In this document: piece by piece, positions 36,865 to 45,431 of the stretch
Layout: each line of letters begins with the position of its first letter
Position numbering within the stretch: the first letter of the stretch is position 1
Origin: Rhizobium sullae
GTDB taxonomy: Bacteria; Pseudomonadota; Alphaproteobacteria; Rhizobiales; Rhizobiaceae
Length of the DNA: 64,000 bases
Assembly (NCBI RefSeq): GCF_900169785.1
Contig: NZ_FWER01000002.1
Coordinates: 260,225 to 324,224 of the forward strand
Reading direction: 5' to 3'
Notes under the pieces: model-generated
Database searches by the model: none
Told to the model about the DNA's origin: nothing
What the model saw: only the letters and a program-made list of their open reading frames with translations
Translations under genes and position numbers: made by a program

Positions 36865-36998
36865 CCTCATTCCTGTGCTTGTCACAGGAATCCAGTGCGC
36901 CCAAGCCCTTGGGCGCGAGAGACTCCCTTCGGGCGAATGATTCATTCACGGCGCAGACGCGCCGTGGCCGGATTCCTGTGACAAGCATAGGAATGAGG
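36865..36998. repeat. Second inverted-repeat element in the xdhA-xdhB gap
   Basis: Two 29-base arms (36865-36893 and 36970-36998), inverted with one mismatch, begin CCTCATTCCTGTGCTTGTCA. They bracket 76 bases that contain smaller palindromes (GCGCCCAAGCCCTTGGGCGC and CGGCGCAGACGCGCCG). Ends and size are those of a small non-autonomous palindromic repeat. In the transcript it would fold into a long hairpin inside the xdh operon. Confidence 0.8.
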
Positions 36999-37044
36999 GA
37001 GGAGGCAAAGGTAGCGGCTCCCATATTCACCCGGGAGGTGCGCC

Positions 37045-39384
37045 ATGGATAAATCCACCTTCGACACCACCAAAGTCATCATCAGCGGCCCCATGCACGC
37101 TTCGCTGAAACATGATTCAGCGCATAAGCATGTGACCGGAACTGCCGATTATATCGATGACATTCCCGAACCCGCCGGCCTGCTGCACGGCGCGCTCGGC
37201 ACCTCCGACCGCGCCCATGCCGAGATTCTCAGCATGGATCTTTCGGAAGTCCGCAGACACCCTGGCGTCGTTTGGGTCTTCACCGGCAAGGACGTGCCGG
37301 GCGCCAATGACGTCAGTTCCAACGGCAGCCATGACGAGCCGCTGCTTGCCGACGCCAAGGTCGAATTCCACGGCCAGCCGATCTTTGCCGTGATCGCCGA
37401 AACCCGCGACGCCGCGCGCCATGCCGCGCAGAAGGCGAAGATCGAGTATCGCGACCTGCCGCATTGGAGCGATATCGACGGTGCGCTCGAAAACGGCAGC
37501 CCGCTCGTCACCACCCCGATGACATTGCAGCGCGGCGACGCCAAGGCCGAGATGGACAACGCCCAGCATCGCCTCAAGGGCCAGATGCGCATCGGTGGTC
37601 AGGAGCATTTCTACCTCGAGGGCCACATCGCCATGGCGATCCCCGGCGAGGATGACGATGTGACCGTCTGGGCCTCGACTCAACACCCGAGCGAGATCCA
37701 GCATATCGTCGGCCACGTGCTGAACATTCCGTCGAATGCCGTGACGGTGAACGTGCGCCGCATGGGTGGCGGTTTCGGCGGCAAGGAAACGCAAGGCAAC
37801 CAGTTTGCAGCGCTTGCCGCCATCGCCGCCAAGAAGCTGAAGCGCGCCGTCAAGTTCCGTCCTGACCGCGACGAGGACATGAGCTCCACCGGCAAGCGCC
37901 ACGACTTCCTGGTGGATTACGAGCTGGGCTTTGACGACGAAGGCCGCATCCACGCCGTCGACGCGACCTATGCGGCGCGCTGCGGCTTTTCTTCCGACCT
38001 CTCCGGCCCGGTGACGGACCGTGCCCTCTTCCACGCCGATTCCAGCTATTTCTACCCGCATGTGCATCTGACCTCGATGCCGCTGAAGACGCATACCGTC
38101 TCCAATACCGCCTTCCGCGGCTTCGGCGGGCCGCAAGGCATGCTGGGGGCCGAGCGCTTCATCGAAGAGATCGCTTACGCAGTTGCCAAGGATCCGCTCG
38201 AAATCCGCAAGCTGAACTTCTACGGACAGCCCGGTTCCGGCCGCACGACGACGCCCTACCATCAGGAAGTTGAAGACAACATCATCCTGCGCATCGTCGA
38301 GGAACTGGAGGAAAGCGCCGATTACCGGGCACGCCGCAATGCCATCATCGGCTTCAACCGCGACAGCCGCTACATCCGCAAGGGCATCGCGCTGACGCCG
38401 GTGAAATTCGGCATCTCCTTCACCATGACCGCCTTCAACCAGGCGGGGGCGCTGGTGCATATCTATCAGGACGGTTCGATCCACCTGAACCACGGCGGCA
38501 CCGAGATGGGCCAAGGCCTCTACACCAAGGTCGCGCAGGTGCTGGCCGACAGCTTCCAGGTCGATATCGACCGCGTGAAGATCACCGCGACGACCACCGG
38601 CAAGGTGCCGAACACGTCCGCGACCGCCGCCTCGTCCGGCTCCGACCTGAACGGCATGGCCGCCCATGACGCCGCCCGGCAGATCAAGGAGCGGCTCGTT
38701 GCCTTCGCCGCAGACAAATGGAACGTCGATGCGTCGGACATCGTCTTCCTGCCGAACCGGGTGCGCGTTGGCGAGGCGGAAATCCCCTTCCCCAATTTCA
38801 TAAAGGAGGCCTATTTCGCCCGCGTGCAGCTTTCGGCAGCAGGCTTTTACAAGACGCCGAAGATCCATTGGGATCGGGCCGCTGGCCGCGGCACGCCTTT
38901 CTATTACTTCGCCTATGGTGCCGCCTGCAGCGAAGTCTCGATCGATACGCTGACCGGCGAATATCTGATCGACCGCACCGACATCCTTCACGATGTCGGC
39001 TGCTCGCTGAACCCGGCGATCGATATCGGCCAGGTGGAAGGCGGCTTCGTGCAGGGCATGGGGTGGCTGACGACGGAAGAACTCTGGTGGGACGACAAGG
39101 GCCGGCTGCGCACACATGCGCCCTCGACCTACAAGATCCCACTCGCCTCCGACCGTCCGAAGATATTCAACGTCCGCCTCGCCGAGTGGTCAGAAAACAC
39201 CGAGCCCACCATCGGCCGCTCCAAGGCCGTCGGCGAGCCACCCCTCATGCTGGCAATCTCCGTGCTCGAAGCGCTCTCCATGGCCGTCGCCAGCGTCGCC
39301 GACTACAAGGTCTGCCCACGGCTCGACGCCCCGGCAACGCCGGAGCGGGTACTGATGGCGGTGGAGCGGATGAAGCGGGTGTAA
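37045..39384 (+). CDS. xdhB: Xanthine dehydrogenase molybdopterin-binding subunit
   Basis: Catalytic subunit of 779 residues carrying the molybdenum cofactor. The N-terminal ALKHDSAHKHVTGTADYIDD type start, GGGFGGKE, FRGFGGPQGM, MGQGLYTKVAQ and the C-terminal block with the catalytic Glu (SKAVGEPPLMLAIS) match bacterial XdhB. It pairs with XdhA and needs XdhC for sulfuration of its cofactor. An AT-start codon follows GGGAGGTG. Repeats flank the gene on both sides. Confidence 0.96.
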   Translation: MDKSTFDTTKVIISGPMHASLKHDSAHKHVTGTADYIDDIPEPAGLLHGALGTSDRAHAEILSMDLSEVRRHPGVVWVFTGKDVPGANDVSSNGSHDEPLLADAKVEFHGQPIFAVIAETRDAARHAAQKAKIEYRDLPHWSDIDGALENGSPLVTTPMTLQRGDAKAEMDNAQHRLKGQMRIGGQEHFYLEGHIAMAIPGEDDDVTVWASTQHPSEIQHIVGHVLNIPSNAVTVNVRRMGGGFGGKETQGNQFAALAAIAAKKLKRAVKFRPDRDEDMSSTGKRHDFLVDYELGFDDEGRIHAVDATYAARCGFSSDLSGPVTDRALFHADSSYFYPHVHLTSMPLKTHTVSNTAFRGFGGPQGMLGAERFIEEIAYAVAKDPLEIRKLNFYGQPGSGRTTTPYHQEVEDNIILRIVEELEESADYRARRNAIIGFNRDSRYIRKGIALTPVKFGISFTMTAFNQAGALVHIYQDGSIHLNHGGTEMGQGLYTKVAQVLADSFQVDIDRVKITATTTGKVPNTSATAASSGSDLNGMAAHDAARQIKERLVAFAADKWNVDASDIVFLPNRVRVGEAEIPFPNFIKEAYFARVQLSAAGFYKTPKIHWDRAAGRGTPFYYFAYGAACSEVSIDTLTGEYLIDRTDILHDVGCSLNPAIDIGQVEGGFVQGMGWLTTEELWWDDKGRLRTHAPSTYKIPLASDRPKIFNVRLAEWSENTEPTIGRSKAVGEPPLMLAISVLEALSMAVASVADYKVCPRLDAPATPERVLMAVERMKRV

Positions 39385-39448
39385 GAGTGGCTTGCTCACT
39401 AACGCCTCAAGTCAAGGGGAATGAGCGGGGAAGCTGGTGCAAGTTGTA

Positions 39449-39616
39449 CCCGCCTCTGTCCTGCTGGACATCTCCCGAACAGGGGGGGAGATTGTCTAGA
39501 GGCGACGGCTCCCTGCGGCCAGCAGGCTGCGATAATTCGCATATTGTTTGGCGGCAAGCGCGCGTCATATCAATCTCCCCTCTTGTGGGGGAGATGTCCC
39601 GCAGGACAGAGGGGGG
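39449..39616. repeat. MITE-like inverted-repeat element between xdhB and xdhC
   Basis: Two arms of about 45 bases (39449-39494 and 39571-39616) are near-perfect inverted repeats; the cores read CTCTGTCCTGCTGGACATCT and, on the other strand, CTCTGTCCTGCGGGACATCT. The centre of about 76 bases has no gene. The right end stops 12 bases before the xdhC start, and its G-rich terminus is the only purine stretch available as a ribosome site. Confidence 0.8.
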
Positions 39617-39628
39617 TGCTTTCGCGCC

Positions 39629-40441
39629 ATGACTTCCTCTTTCCTTTCCTTCGCGTCCGCCCACCCAGCCATCATCCTCATCGACGTCGTCGGAACCCAG
39701 GGTTCGACCCCACGCGAAGCCGGCGCCTTCATGCTCGTCTCCGAAAACGCCGCCTGGGGCACGATCGGCGGTGGGCAGTTGGAGTTCATGGCGATCCGCA
39801 ACGCGCGCGAACTGCTTGCGGGCGGCGGCAGCAAGGTCATGGATATTCCGCTCGGACCGGAGATCGGGCAGTGCTGCGGCGGGCGTACGCAATTGCGGTT
39901 CCGGCGGGTGACGGATGAACTGATGGCGGAACTGGGAGCACGGCAGGCCGAAGAAACAGAGCGCCGGCCGGAGGTCTATCTTTTCGGTGCAGGCCATGTC
40001 GGGCACGCGCTCGCTGCGGCACTTGCGCCGCTGCCGCTTTCCGTGATGGTGGTCGAGACGCGAACGGAAGAGCTTGCGAACCTGCCGGCGGAAACGAAGA
40101 CGCGGCTTATGGCGATGCCGGAAGCGCTGGTGAAGGAGATGCCCGGCGGTTCCGCCGTCGTCATCCTCACGCACGACCATTCGCTGGACTTCCTGATCGC
40201 GCGTGAAGCGCTGGAGAGAACCGATCTTGCCTATACCGGCATGATCGGCTCGGCCACGAAACGCGCGACCTTCGCAAACTGGCTTATGCGCGAAGGAGGC
40301 GAGCGAAGCTTGCTCGACCGCCTCACGCTGCCGATTGGCGGTTCGGCGGTCAGGGACAAGCGGCCGGAAGTGATCGCCGCCATGACCGCCGCCGAAATCT
40401 TGACGGCGCTTTCCGCCTATCGCCAGAGATCGGCCTCGTAG
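39629..40441 (+). CDS. xdhC: Xanthine dehydrogenase accessory protein XdhC
   Basis: Maturation factor of 270 residues that holds and sulfurates the molybdenum cofactor before its insertion into XdhB. The N-terminal XdhC/CoxI domain has GTQGSTPREAGAFMLV and GTIGGGQLEFMA; the CCGGR motif follows, and the C-terminal Rossmann domain starts VYLFGAGHVGHALA. ATG 39629 directly follows a repeat element. Its 3' end overlaps a small minus-strand gene by 25 bases. Confidence 0.93.
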   Translation: MTSSFLSFASAHPAIILIDVVGTQGSTPREAGAFMLVSENAAWGTIGGGQLEFMAIRNARELLAGGGSKVMDIPLGPEIGQCCGGRTQLRFRRVTDELMAELGARQAEETERRPEVYLFGAGHVGHALAAALAPLPLSVMVVETRTEELANLPAETKTRLMAMPEALVKEMPGGSAVVILTHDHSLDFLIAREALERTDLAYTGMIGSATKRATFANWLMREGGERSLLDRLTLPIGGSAVRDKRPEVIAAMTAAEILTALSAYRQRSAS

Positions 40442-40620
40442 CGCGGATCGCGTCCATCCAGGAAGCCGAGATCGCGCTTCACGCGGTCCGGTGTGCCCTC
40501 GAGATCGAGCCGCGACGGGTGGAATATCTTGCCATAAGCCCACGCCGCGATGCCTGAAACAAGCGCTGAAAGCGAGAGATTGACGGGTTTCGAGCTTTCC
40601 TCGATAGCGTGGCAGTCCAT
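40417..40620 (-). CDS. Small protein with a DUF1127-like C-terminus
   Basis: Protein of 67 residues. A mildly hydrophobic stretch (LSLSALVSGIAAWAYG) precedes a charged tail ending RDLGFLDGRDPRYEADLWR, which resembles the D-(I/L)-G-L...W-R end of DUF1127 proteins. In Agrobacterium such proteins affect phosphate and carbon metabolism and RNA turnover; a similar role here is a guess. ATG 40620 has an AGGTGAT ribosome site. It is divergent from a LysR gene, a pairing often seen for DUF1127-like genes. Confidence 0.65.
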   Translation of the reverse strand: MDCHAIEESSKPVNLSLSALVSGIAAWAYGKIFHPSRLDLEGTPDRVKRDLGFLDGRDPRYEADLWR

Positions 40621-40722
40621 GACATCACCTTTGTTCAACTGATGCTATGGCTTGCAGAGTGCCGCTAAAAATGCTGCAATTCCAATCGAACAATCGTCTG
40701 AATGCATAAAGAGAAGTTATCC

Positions 40723-41619
40723 ATGAAGCTGTCGAAACAGTTCCCGCTGAATGCGCTGCGCGTCTTTGAGGCTGTGGCGCCGCTCGGCAGCTTCACCAAG
40801 GCGGGCGAAGAGCTCGGCATGACGCAAACTGCCGTCAGCTATCAAGTGAAGCTGCTGGAGGAGAATATCGGCGAACCGCTGTTCCTGCGCCGCCCGCGCA
40901 TGATTAGCCTTACCGATGCCGGTGAACGGCTGGCGCCAAGGGTCACCGAAGGTTTCGCGATGCTGGCCGAGGCGATGGAATCGCTTCGACAAGCATCCGA
41001 GGAGACTCTGACGATCCATTCGACGGCGACTTTTGCCCAACAGTGGCTGTCGCGCCATCTTGGCTCGTTTCAGCTAAAACATCCTAACGTTGCCGTCAGG
41101 CTGAAGACATCTGCAACACTCATAGATTTCAACAGGGAGGCGGCCGATCTGGCTGTCCGCTGGGGCGACGGCAATTGGCCGGGTCTCTGTTGCCATCGCA
41201 TCATGCGCCTCGATTTTTCGCCGATGTTAAGTCCGGTGCTTGCTGCCAAGGTCGGCGGCGTTCATACGCCCGCCGATCTCCTCAAACTATCGATCATCAG
41301 CGCCGGGGACCATTGGTGGCGGATTTGGTTTGCCGCAGCAGGGATCGATAATCCGGGACTGGAGAAATTCCCCAGAAACGAACTCGGCACGCAAATCATG
41401 GACGCGAGTGTAGCCGCGGCGGGGCAAGGCGTCGCCATTCTGAATCCGGGGCATTTCGAAGAGGATATCGCCGCAGGCAGGCTCTATCAACCTTTCGAAC
41501 TATCCTGCAACGACGGCCGCGATTACTGGCTGGCCTATCCCGGGAACCGCCGGAATGTGCCGAAGATCAGGGCCTTCCGGAACTGGATCATCGACGAGAT
41601 GGGCGCGCACGATCTCTAA
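40723..41619 (+). CDS. LysR family transcriptional regulator, GcvA-like
   Basis: Regulator of 298 residues. The winged helix near residues 8-65 reads LNALRVFEAVAPLGSFTKAG and MTQTAVSYQVKLLEENIG; the effector domain has DLAVRWGDGNWPG and AAAGQGVAILN typical of GcvA-type members. Targets are unknown. It lies between the xdh genes and puuD, so control of purine degradation is plausible, as is control of the divergent small gene. ATG 40723 has AGAGAAG upstream; an ATG seven codons earlier is possible. Confidence 0.9.
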   Translation: MKLSKQFPLNALRVFEAVAPLGSFTKAGEELGMTQTAVSYQVKLLEENIGEPLFLRRPRMISLTDAGERLAPRVTEGFAMLAEAMESLRQASEETLTIHSTATFAQQWLSRHLGSFQLKHPNVAVRLKTSATLIDFNREAADLAVRWGDGNWPGLCCHRIMRLDFSPMLSPVLAAKVGGVHTPADLLKLSIISAGDHWWRIWFAAAGIDNPGLEKFPRNELGTQIMDASVAAAGQGVAILNPGHFEEDIAAGRLYQPFELSCNDGRDYWLAYPGNRRNVPKIRAFRNWIIDEMGAHDL

Positions 41620-41626
41620 GTGGCGC

Positions 41627-41965
41627 TCAATAACCCATTTCCGGCGCGTAGAAGCAGCGCGGCGTATCCTCATTCGGGAACAGGCAGAGATGGTACTCAC
41701 CATCGCCGGATTGCATCGCCTTCGTCATCGGCAGCATGAAGACATGAGCCCGCGTCACCAGCCGGTGGTCTCCAGGCAGCAGCGTCACGCGATATCCCCT
41801 GGGGGTCACTTTGACGCTCTTCGAAGGGATCATCTGGCAATCGCCTGTATGGTTGTCGCCATTGCAACAGAAAGGTTCGTAAGACCAACCCGCTGGCGCG
41901 TCGTGAGCACTCACACTCGACGCGAACGCAATCATCACACTTGCCAGAATGCTGCGCATGGGCAT
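41627..41965 (-). CDS. Small cysteine-containing secreted protein
   Basis: Protein of 112 residues with a signal peptide (ILASVMIAFASSVSA) and a mature domain starting HDAPAGWSYEPFCCNGDN. Five cysteines (CC, DC, LC, RC) suggest two disulfides plus one free residue. The W-S-Y-x(3-4)-C-C start is shared by a family of small rhizobial exported proteins whose role is not known to me. Tail-to-tail with the LysR gene, eight bases apart. Confidence 0.75.
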   Translation of the reverse strand: MPMRSILASVMIAFASSVSAHDAPAGWSYEPFCCNGDNHTGDCQMIPSKSVKVTPRGYRVTLLPGDHRLVTRAHVFMLPMTKAMQSGDGEYHLCLFPNEDTPRCFYAPEMGY

Positions 41966-42148
41966 CTTCTCCGTCGATGAATGCGCCGCCCCAATGCGGT
42001 TTCCACCTCACCCCGGCGGCTACAATTGTAATTGTAACCGACTCGTGACATTTCAAGGATCACTAAATTTTGCGGCGCAACATATTCAAATGAGACGTGC
42101 CATCCTGATACTTTCTGCAACTTTTAGTAACATAAAGGATCGGGAAAA

Positions 42149-42667
42149 GTGCGGCGACGCAGACTGAATCGGAGACCTTTCGGGCGGAAATACGTCGCGG
42201 CAATTGCTATGCTCCCGGCATCAGCCTTGATCGCGGTCGCGACATATTACTATTCAGATCCTGTCGATTTTCAGAGACTTAAACCCGGTGAGCCACAGCC
42301 TGCACATCTGCTCATCGCAGAGCAGTTTGACCGCGTTTGTGTTCTTGGACCTTATGAAGACAGACTTCACGAAATGGTGACTGGTGGCGATCGCGCTAAC
42401 GAGCATCTCGCCAATATCGGATATCGCGGCGACGAAGGCAGTTGGGCAATCATCCTTATTCAAGAGTCGAAGATCGGCGTTCTCCGCTTTAGCCGCTCTG
42501 CTAAGCTCGACTTTTTCGCGGCCCATGCCGCGATCGAGCTACCTCTTCCAAGCAAATTGCCAGGAAATTTCACAGCAATGAATTGCGCGGACAGCAAATC
42601 CGCGGCGTTCACGATAGTCGAGGGAAACGATCGCCGATACGTGGTCCTCGGCAAGATAGCCGACTGA
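42149..42667 (+). CDS. Hypothetical membrane-anchored protein, low-GC region
   Basis: Protein of 172 residues with a GTG start at 42149 preceded by AAGGA. A basic N-terminus (RRRRLNRRPFGRKYV) leads to one hydrophobic segment (AAIAMLPASALIAVATYYY), then a soluble domain with two cysteines (RVCVLGPYEDRLHEM and MNCADSKS). Base composition of the gene and its AT-rich upstream region is clearly lower in GC than its neighbours, which suggests later acquisition. No family recognised. Confidence 0.65.
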   Translation: MRRRRLNRRPFGRKYVAAIAMLPASALIAVATYYYSDPVDFQRLKPGEPQPAHLLIAEQFDRVCVLGPYEDRLHEMVTGGDRANEHLANIGYRGDEGSWAIILIQESKIGVLRFSRSAKLDFFAAHAAIELPLPSKLPGNFTAMNCADSKSAAFTIVEGNDRRYVVLGKIAD

Positions 42668-42736
42668 GGCTCTACCCCTTCCCTCCCGCGGCAACTTTCT
42701 GCAATGTGGCGAGTCGGAGGAAGATAGGGGAACTCA

Positions 42737-43978
42737 ATGTATGAATATGCCATAGCGTGGGAATGGCTGGCTTTCGCGGCGCGCTGGTTTCACGTCATCA
42801 CCGCGATCGCCTGGATCGGCTCGTCGTTTTATTTCATCGCCCTCGACCTCGGTCTGGTGAAGCGGCCGCATCTTCCGCCGGGCGCCTATGGCGAGGAATG
42901 GCAGGTGCATGGCGGCGGTTTCTATCACATCCAGAAATACCTGGTGGCCCCGGCGCAGATGCCCGAGCACCTGACCTGGTTCAAGTACGAAAGCTACTTC
43001 ACCTGGCTCTCCGGCTTCCTGATGCTCTGCATCGTCTATTACGGCGGTGCCGACCTCTTCCTCATCGACCGGCATGTGCTCGATATCAGCGCGCCGGTGG
43101 CGATCCTGATGTCACTTGCTTCGCTCGCCGTCGGCTGGGTCGTCTACGACCTGCTCTGCAAGTCGCCGCTCGGCAAGAACACCTGGGGACTGATGGCCGT
43201 GCTCTATGCGGTGATGGTCTTCATGGCCTGGGGCTACACACAGCTTTTCACCGGCCGAGCCGCTTTCCTGCATCTCGGCGCCTTCACCGCGACGATCATG
43301 TCGGCCAACGTCTTCATGGTCATCATCCCCAACCAGAAGATCGTCGTCGCCGACCTCATCGCGGGGCGCACGCCCGATCCGAAATACGGGCAGATCGCCA
43401 AGCAGCGCTCGCTGCACAACAACTACCTCACGCTGCCCGTCATCTTCTTCATGCTGTCGAACCACTATCCACTGGCCTTCGGCACCGCCTACAACTGGGT
43501 GATCGCCGCCCTCGTCTTCCTGATGGGCGTCACCATCCGCCACTGGTTCAACACGACGCATGCGCGCAAGGGACGGCCGACCTGGACATGGATCGCGACG
43601 GTCATCCTCTTCATCCTTATCATGTGGCTTTCGACCGTGCCGAAGGCGCTGACGGGCGAACGCGATACGACTGCCGCTGTTGCGCCCGCGTTCCAGCAAT
43701 TCGCCGGCGATCCGCACTTCCCTGCCGTCAAGGAGTTGATCTCGACGCGCTGTTCGATGTGCCATGCTGCCGAACCCGTCTACGAGGGCCTTGCCCGCCC
43801 GCCGAACGGCGTCATCTTCGAAAATGACGCGGAAATCGCCGCCCATGCGCGCGAAATCTATATACAGGCAGGCCGCAGCCATGCAATGCCGCCCGGCAAT
43901 GTGACGGATATCACGCCGGACGAGCGCAAGCTGCTCGTCACCTGGTTCGAAAGCGCAGTCGAAGGCAAACAGCAATGA
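42737..43978 (+). CDS. puuD: Urate oxidase PuuD, membrane type with cytochrome c domain
   Basis: Integral membrane urate hydroxylase of 413 residues. It oxidises urate to 5-hydroxyisourate and passes electrons to its own haem domain, replacing the soluble uricase. About eight hydrophobic segments (RWFHVITAIAWIGSSFYF, YFTWLSGFLMLCIVYYGG) form the urate-oxidase N-terminal domain, and the C-terminal c-type cytochrome motif is CSMCH near residue 341 with a late Met ligand in HAMPPGN. It is translationally coupled to guaD by an ATGA overlap. Confidence 0.94.
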   Translation: MYEYAIAWEWLAFAARWFHVITAIAWIGSSFYFIALDLGLVKRPHLPPGAYGEEWQVHGGGFYHIQKYLVAPAQMPEHLTWFKYESYFTWLSGFLMLCIVYYGGADLFLIDRHVLDISAPVAILMSLASLAVGWVVYDLLCKSPLGKNTWGLMAVLYAVMVFMAWGYTQLFTGRAAFLHLGAFTATIMSANVFMVIIPNQKIVVADLIAGRTPDPKYGQIAKQRSLHNNYLTLPVIFFMLSNHYPLAFGTAYNWVIAALVFLMGVTIRHWFNTTHARKGRPTWTWIATVILFILIMWLSTVPKALTGERDTTAAVAPAFQQFAGDPHFPAVKELISTRCSMCHAAEPVYEGLARPPNGVIFENDAEIAAHAREIYIQAGRSHAMPPGNVTDITPDERKLLVTWFESAVEGKQQ

Positions 43979-45309
43979 CGACAAAACTCCTGCGCGGGCG
44001 CCTGCTCTCGTTCAAGCGCGCTCCGCTCAGTCTCACCGATACGGAGAGCTATAGCTACGAGACCGACGGCGGCCTGGTGATCGAGGCCGGCAAGATCACC
44101 GCGATCGGCGCCTACTCCGGCATCAGGAAGAAGGCTCCGGCGGATGCGGTCGAAATCGACCACCGCCCGCACCTGATCATGCCGGGCTTTATCGACACGC
44201 ACCTGCATTTTCCGCAGATGCAGGTGATCGCCTCCTACGCGGCCGACCTGCTCGAATGGCTGAACACCTATACCTTCCCGGAGGAATGCCGCTTCGTCGA
44301 AAGCGCGCATGCGCAGAAGATCGCGACGCATTTCTACGACGAGCTGCTCCGTCACGGCACGACGACGGCCGCCGCCTATTGCTCCGTCCACAAGACCTCC
44401 ACCGATGCCTATTTCGCGGAGGCCATACGCCGGAACATGTGCATGGTCGGTGGCAAGGTGATGATGGACCGCAATGCGCCTCAGGGCCTGCTCGACACGC
44501 CTCAGATGGGCTATGACGAAACGCGGCAGGTGATTGCCGACTGGCACGGCAAAGGCCGAAACCACGTCGCCATCACGCCGCGCTTCGCGATCACCTCAAC
44601 GCCGCAGCAGATGGAGGCGGCCCAGGCGCTCACCCAGGAATTTCCGGGCCTGCACATCCAGACGCACCTCTCGGAAAATCACGAGGAGATTAGGTTCACT
44701 TGCGAGCTCTATCCGGACGCGATCGACTACACCGATATCTACGCCCGCTACGGTCTGCTTGGGCCGAAGAGCCTCTTCGGCCACTGCATCCACCTCTCCG
44801 ATCGCGAGGCCGGCGCCATGAATGAGGCGGGCGCCGTCGCCGTTCACTGCCCGACGTCCAACCTCTTCCTCGGCTCCGGACTCTTCCCGCTGAAGGCACT
44901 CGCGCGTCGCGAAAAACCCGTCAGGATCGGCGTCGCCACCGATATCGGCGGCGGCTCCAGCTATTCGATGCTGCGCACGATGGACGAAGCCTACAAGATC
45001 CAACAGCTCCTCGGCGAGCGTCTCAACCCGCTCGAAAGCTATTACTACATGACGCTCGGCAATGCCGAAGCACTCTCGCTTGCAGACAGCATCGGAACGC
45101 TGGATGAAGGCACGGACGCCGATCTCGTCGTCCTGAACGCAGCGGCAACGCCTGCCATGGCGCTGAAGATGGACGTCGTGAAGACTCTTCCGGAAGAACT
45201 CTTCCTGCTCCAGACCATGGGCGATGACCGGGCGATTGTGGAGACCTATGTGGCGGGCGAGGCAGCGAAGAGCAACCTCACCATTGAACCCAAAATGGGA
45301 GCATCATAG
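43975..45309 (+). CDS. guaD: Guanine deaminase
   Basis: Zinc amidohydrolase of 444 residues converting guanine to xanthine. Metal and substrate motifs are [47 protein letters not shown] and VATDIGGGSSYSML. It starts inside the end of puuD (ATGA). The two genes bracket the xanthine dehydrogenase step: GuaD supplies xanthine and PuuD consumes urate. A degenerate higBA locus follows. Confidence 0.95.
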   Translation: MTTKLLRGRLLSFKRAPLSLTDTESYSYETDGGLVIEAGKITAIGAYSGIRKKAPADAVEIDHRPHLIMPGFIDTHLHFPQMQVIASYAADLLEWLNTYTFPEECRFVESAHAQKIATHFYDELLRHGTTTAAAYCSVHKTSTDAYFAEAIRRNMCMVGGKVMMDRNAPQGLLDTPQMGYDETRQVIADWHGKGRNHVAITPRFAITSTPQQMEAAQALTQEFPGLHIQTHLSENHEEIRFTCELYPDAIDYTDIYARYGLLGPKSLFGHCIHLSDREAGAMNEAGAVAVHCPTSNLFLGSGLFPLKALARREKPVRIGVATDIGGGSSYSMLRTMDEAYKIQQLLGERLNPLESYYYMTLGNAEALSLADSIGTLDEGTDADLVVLNAAATPAMALKMDVVKTLPEELFLLQTMGDDRAIVETYVAGEAAKSNLTIEPKMGAS

Positions 45310-45316
45310 AACTTCC

Positions 45317-45431
45317 ATGAGAGTGATCGCCCGGCGAACATTGCGCAATTTGTCGAAAGTCCGCAGGGTCAGAAAGGTCAAGCGGCCTTGATTACAACAA
45401 GATCGATGCTGCAGTGGTGGATTATGAGTGA
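45317..45431 (+). pseudogene. HigB toxin remnant with internal deletion
   Basis: ATG 45317 opens MRVIARRTLRN, the normal HigB start. One base is missing at a T-run, after which the next frame continues FVESPQGQKGQAAL. The sequence then jumps to DYNKIDAAVVDYE and stop, the normal HigB C-terminus. About 60 codons of the RNase core are gone. The stop still overlaps the higA start, as in intact higBA operons. Confidence 0.82.

Noticed and set aside
36690..37044. Short open frames within the xdhA-xdhB gap
   Set aside because: They follow the repeat elements and carry no protein-like features.
37117..39117. Open frame of 666 codons on the minus strand opposite xdhB
   Set aside because: xdhB is a clear conserved enzyme; long antisense frames are expected in GC-rich codon-biased genes, and this one has no recognisable domain.
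40417..40441. Overlap of xdhC and the small minus-strand gene as a sign that one is false
   Set aside because: The overlap is only 25 bases, tail to tail; both have good starts, and such overlaps are common.
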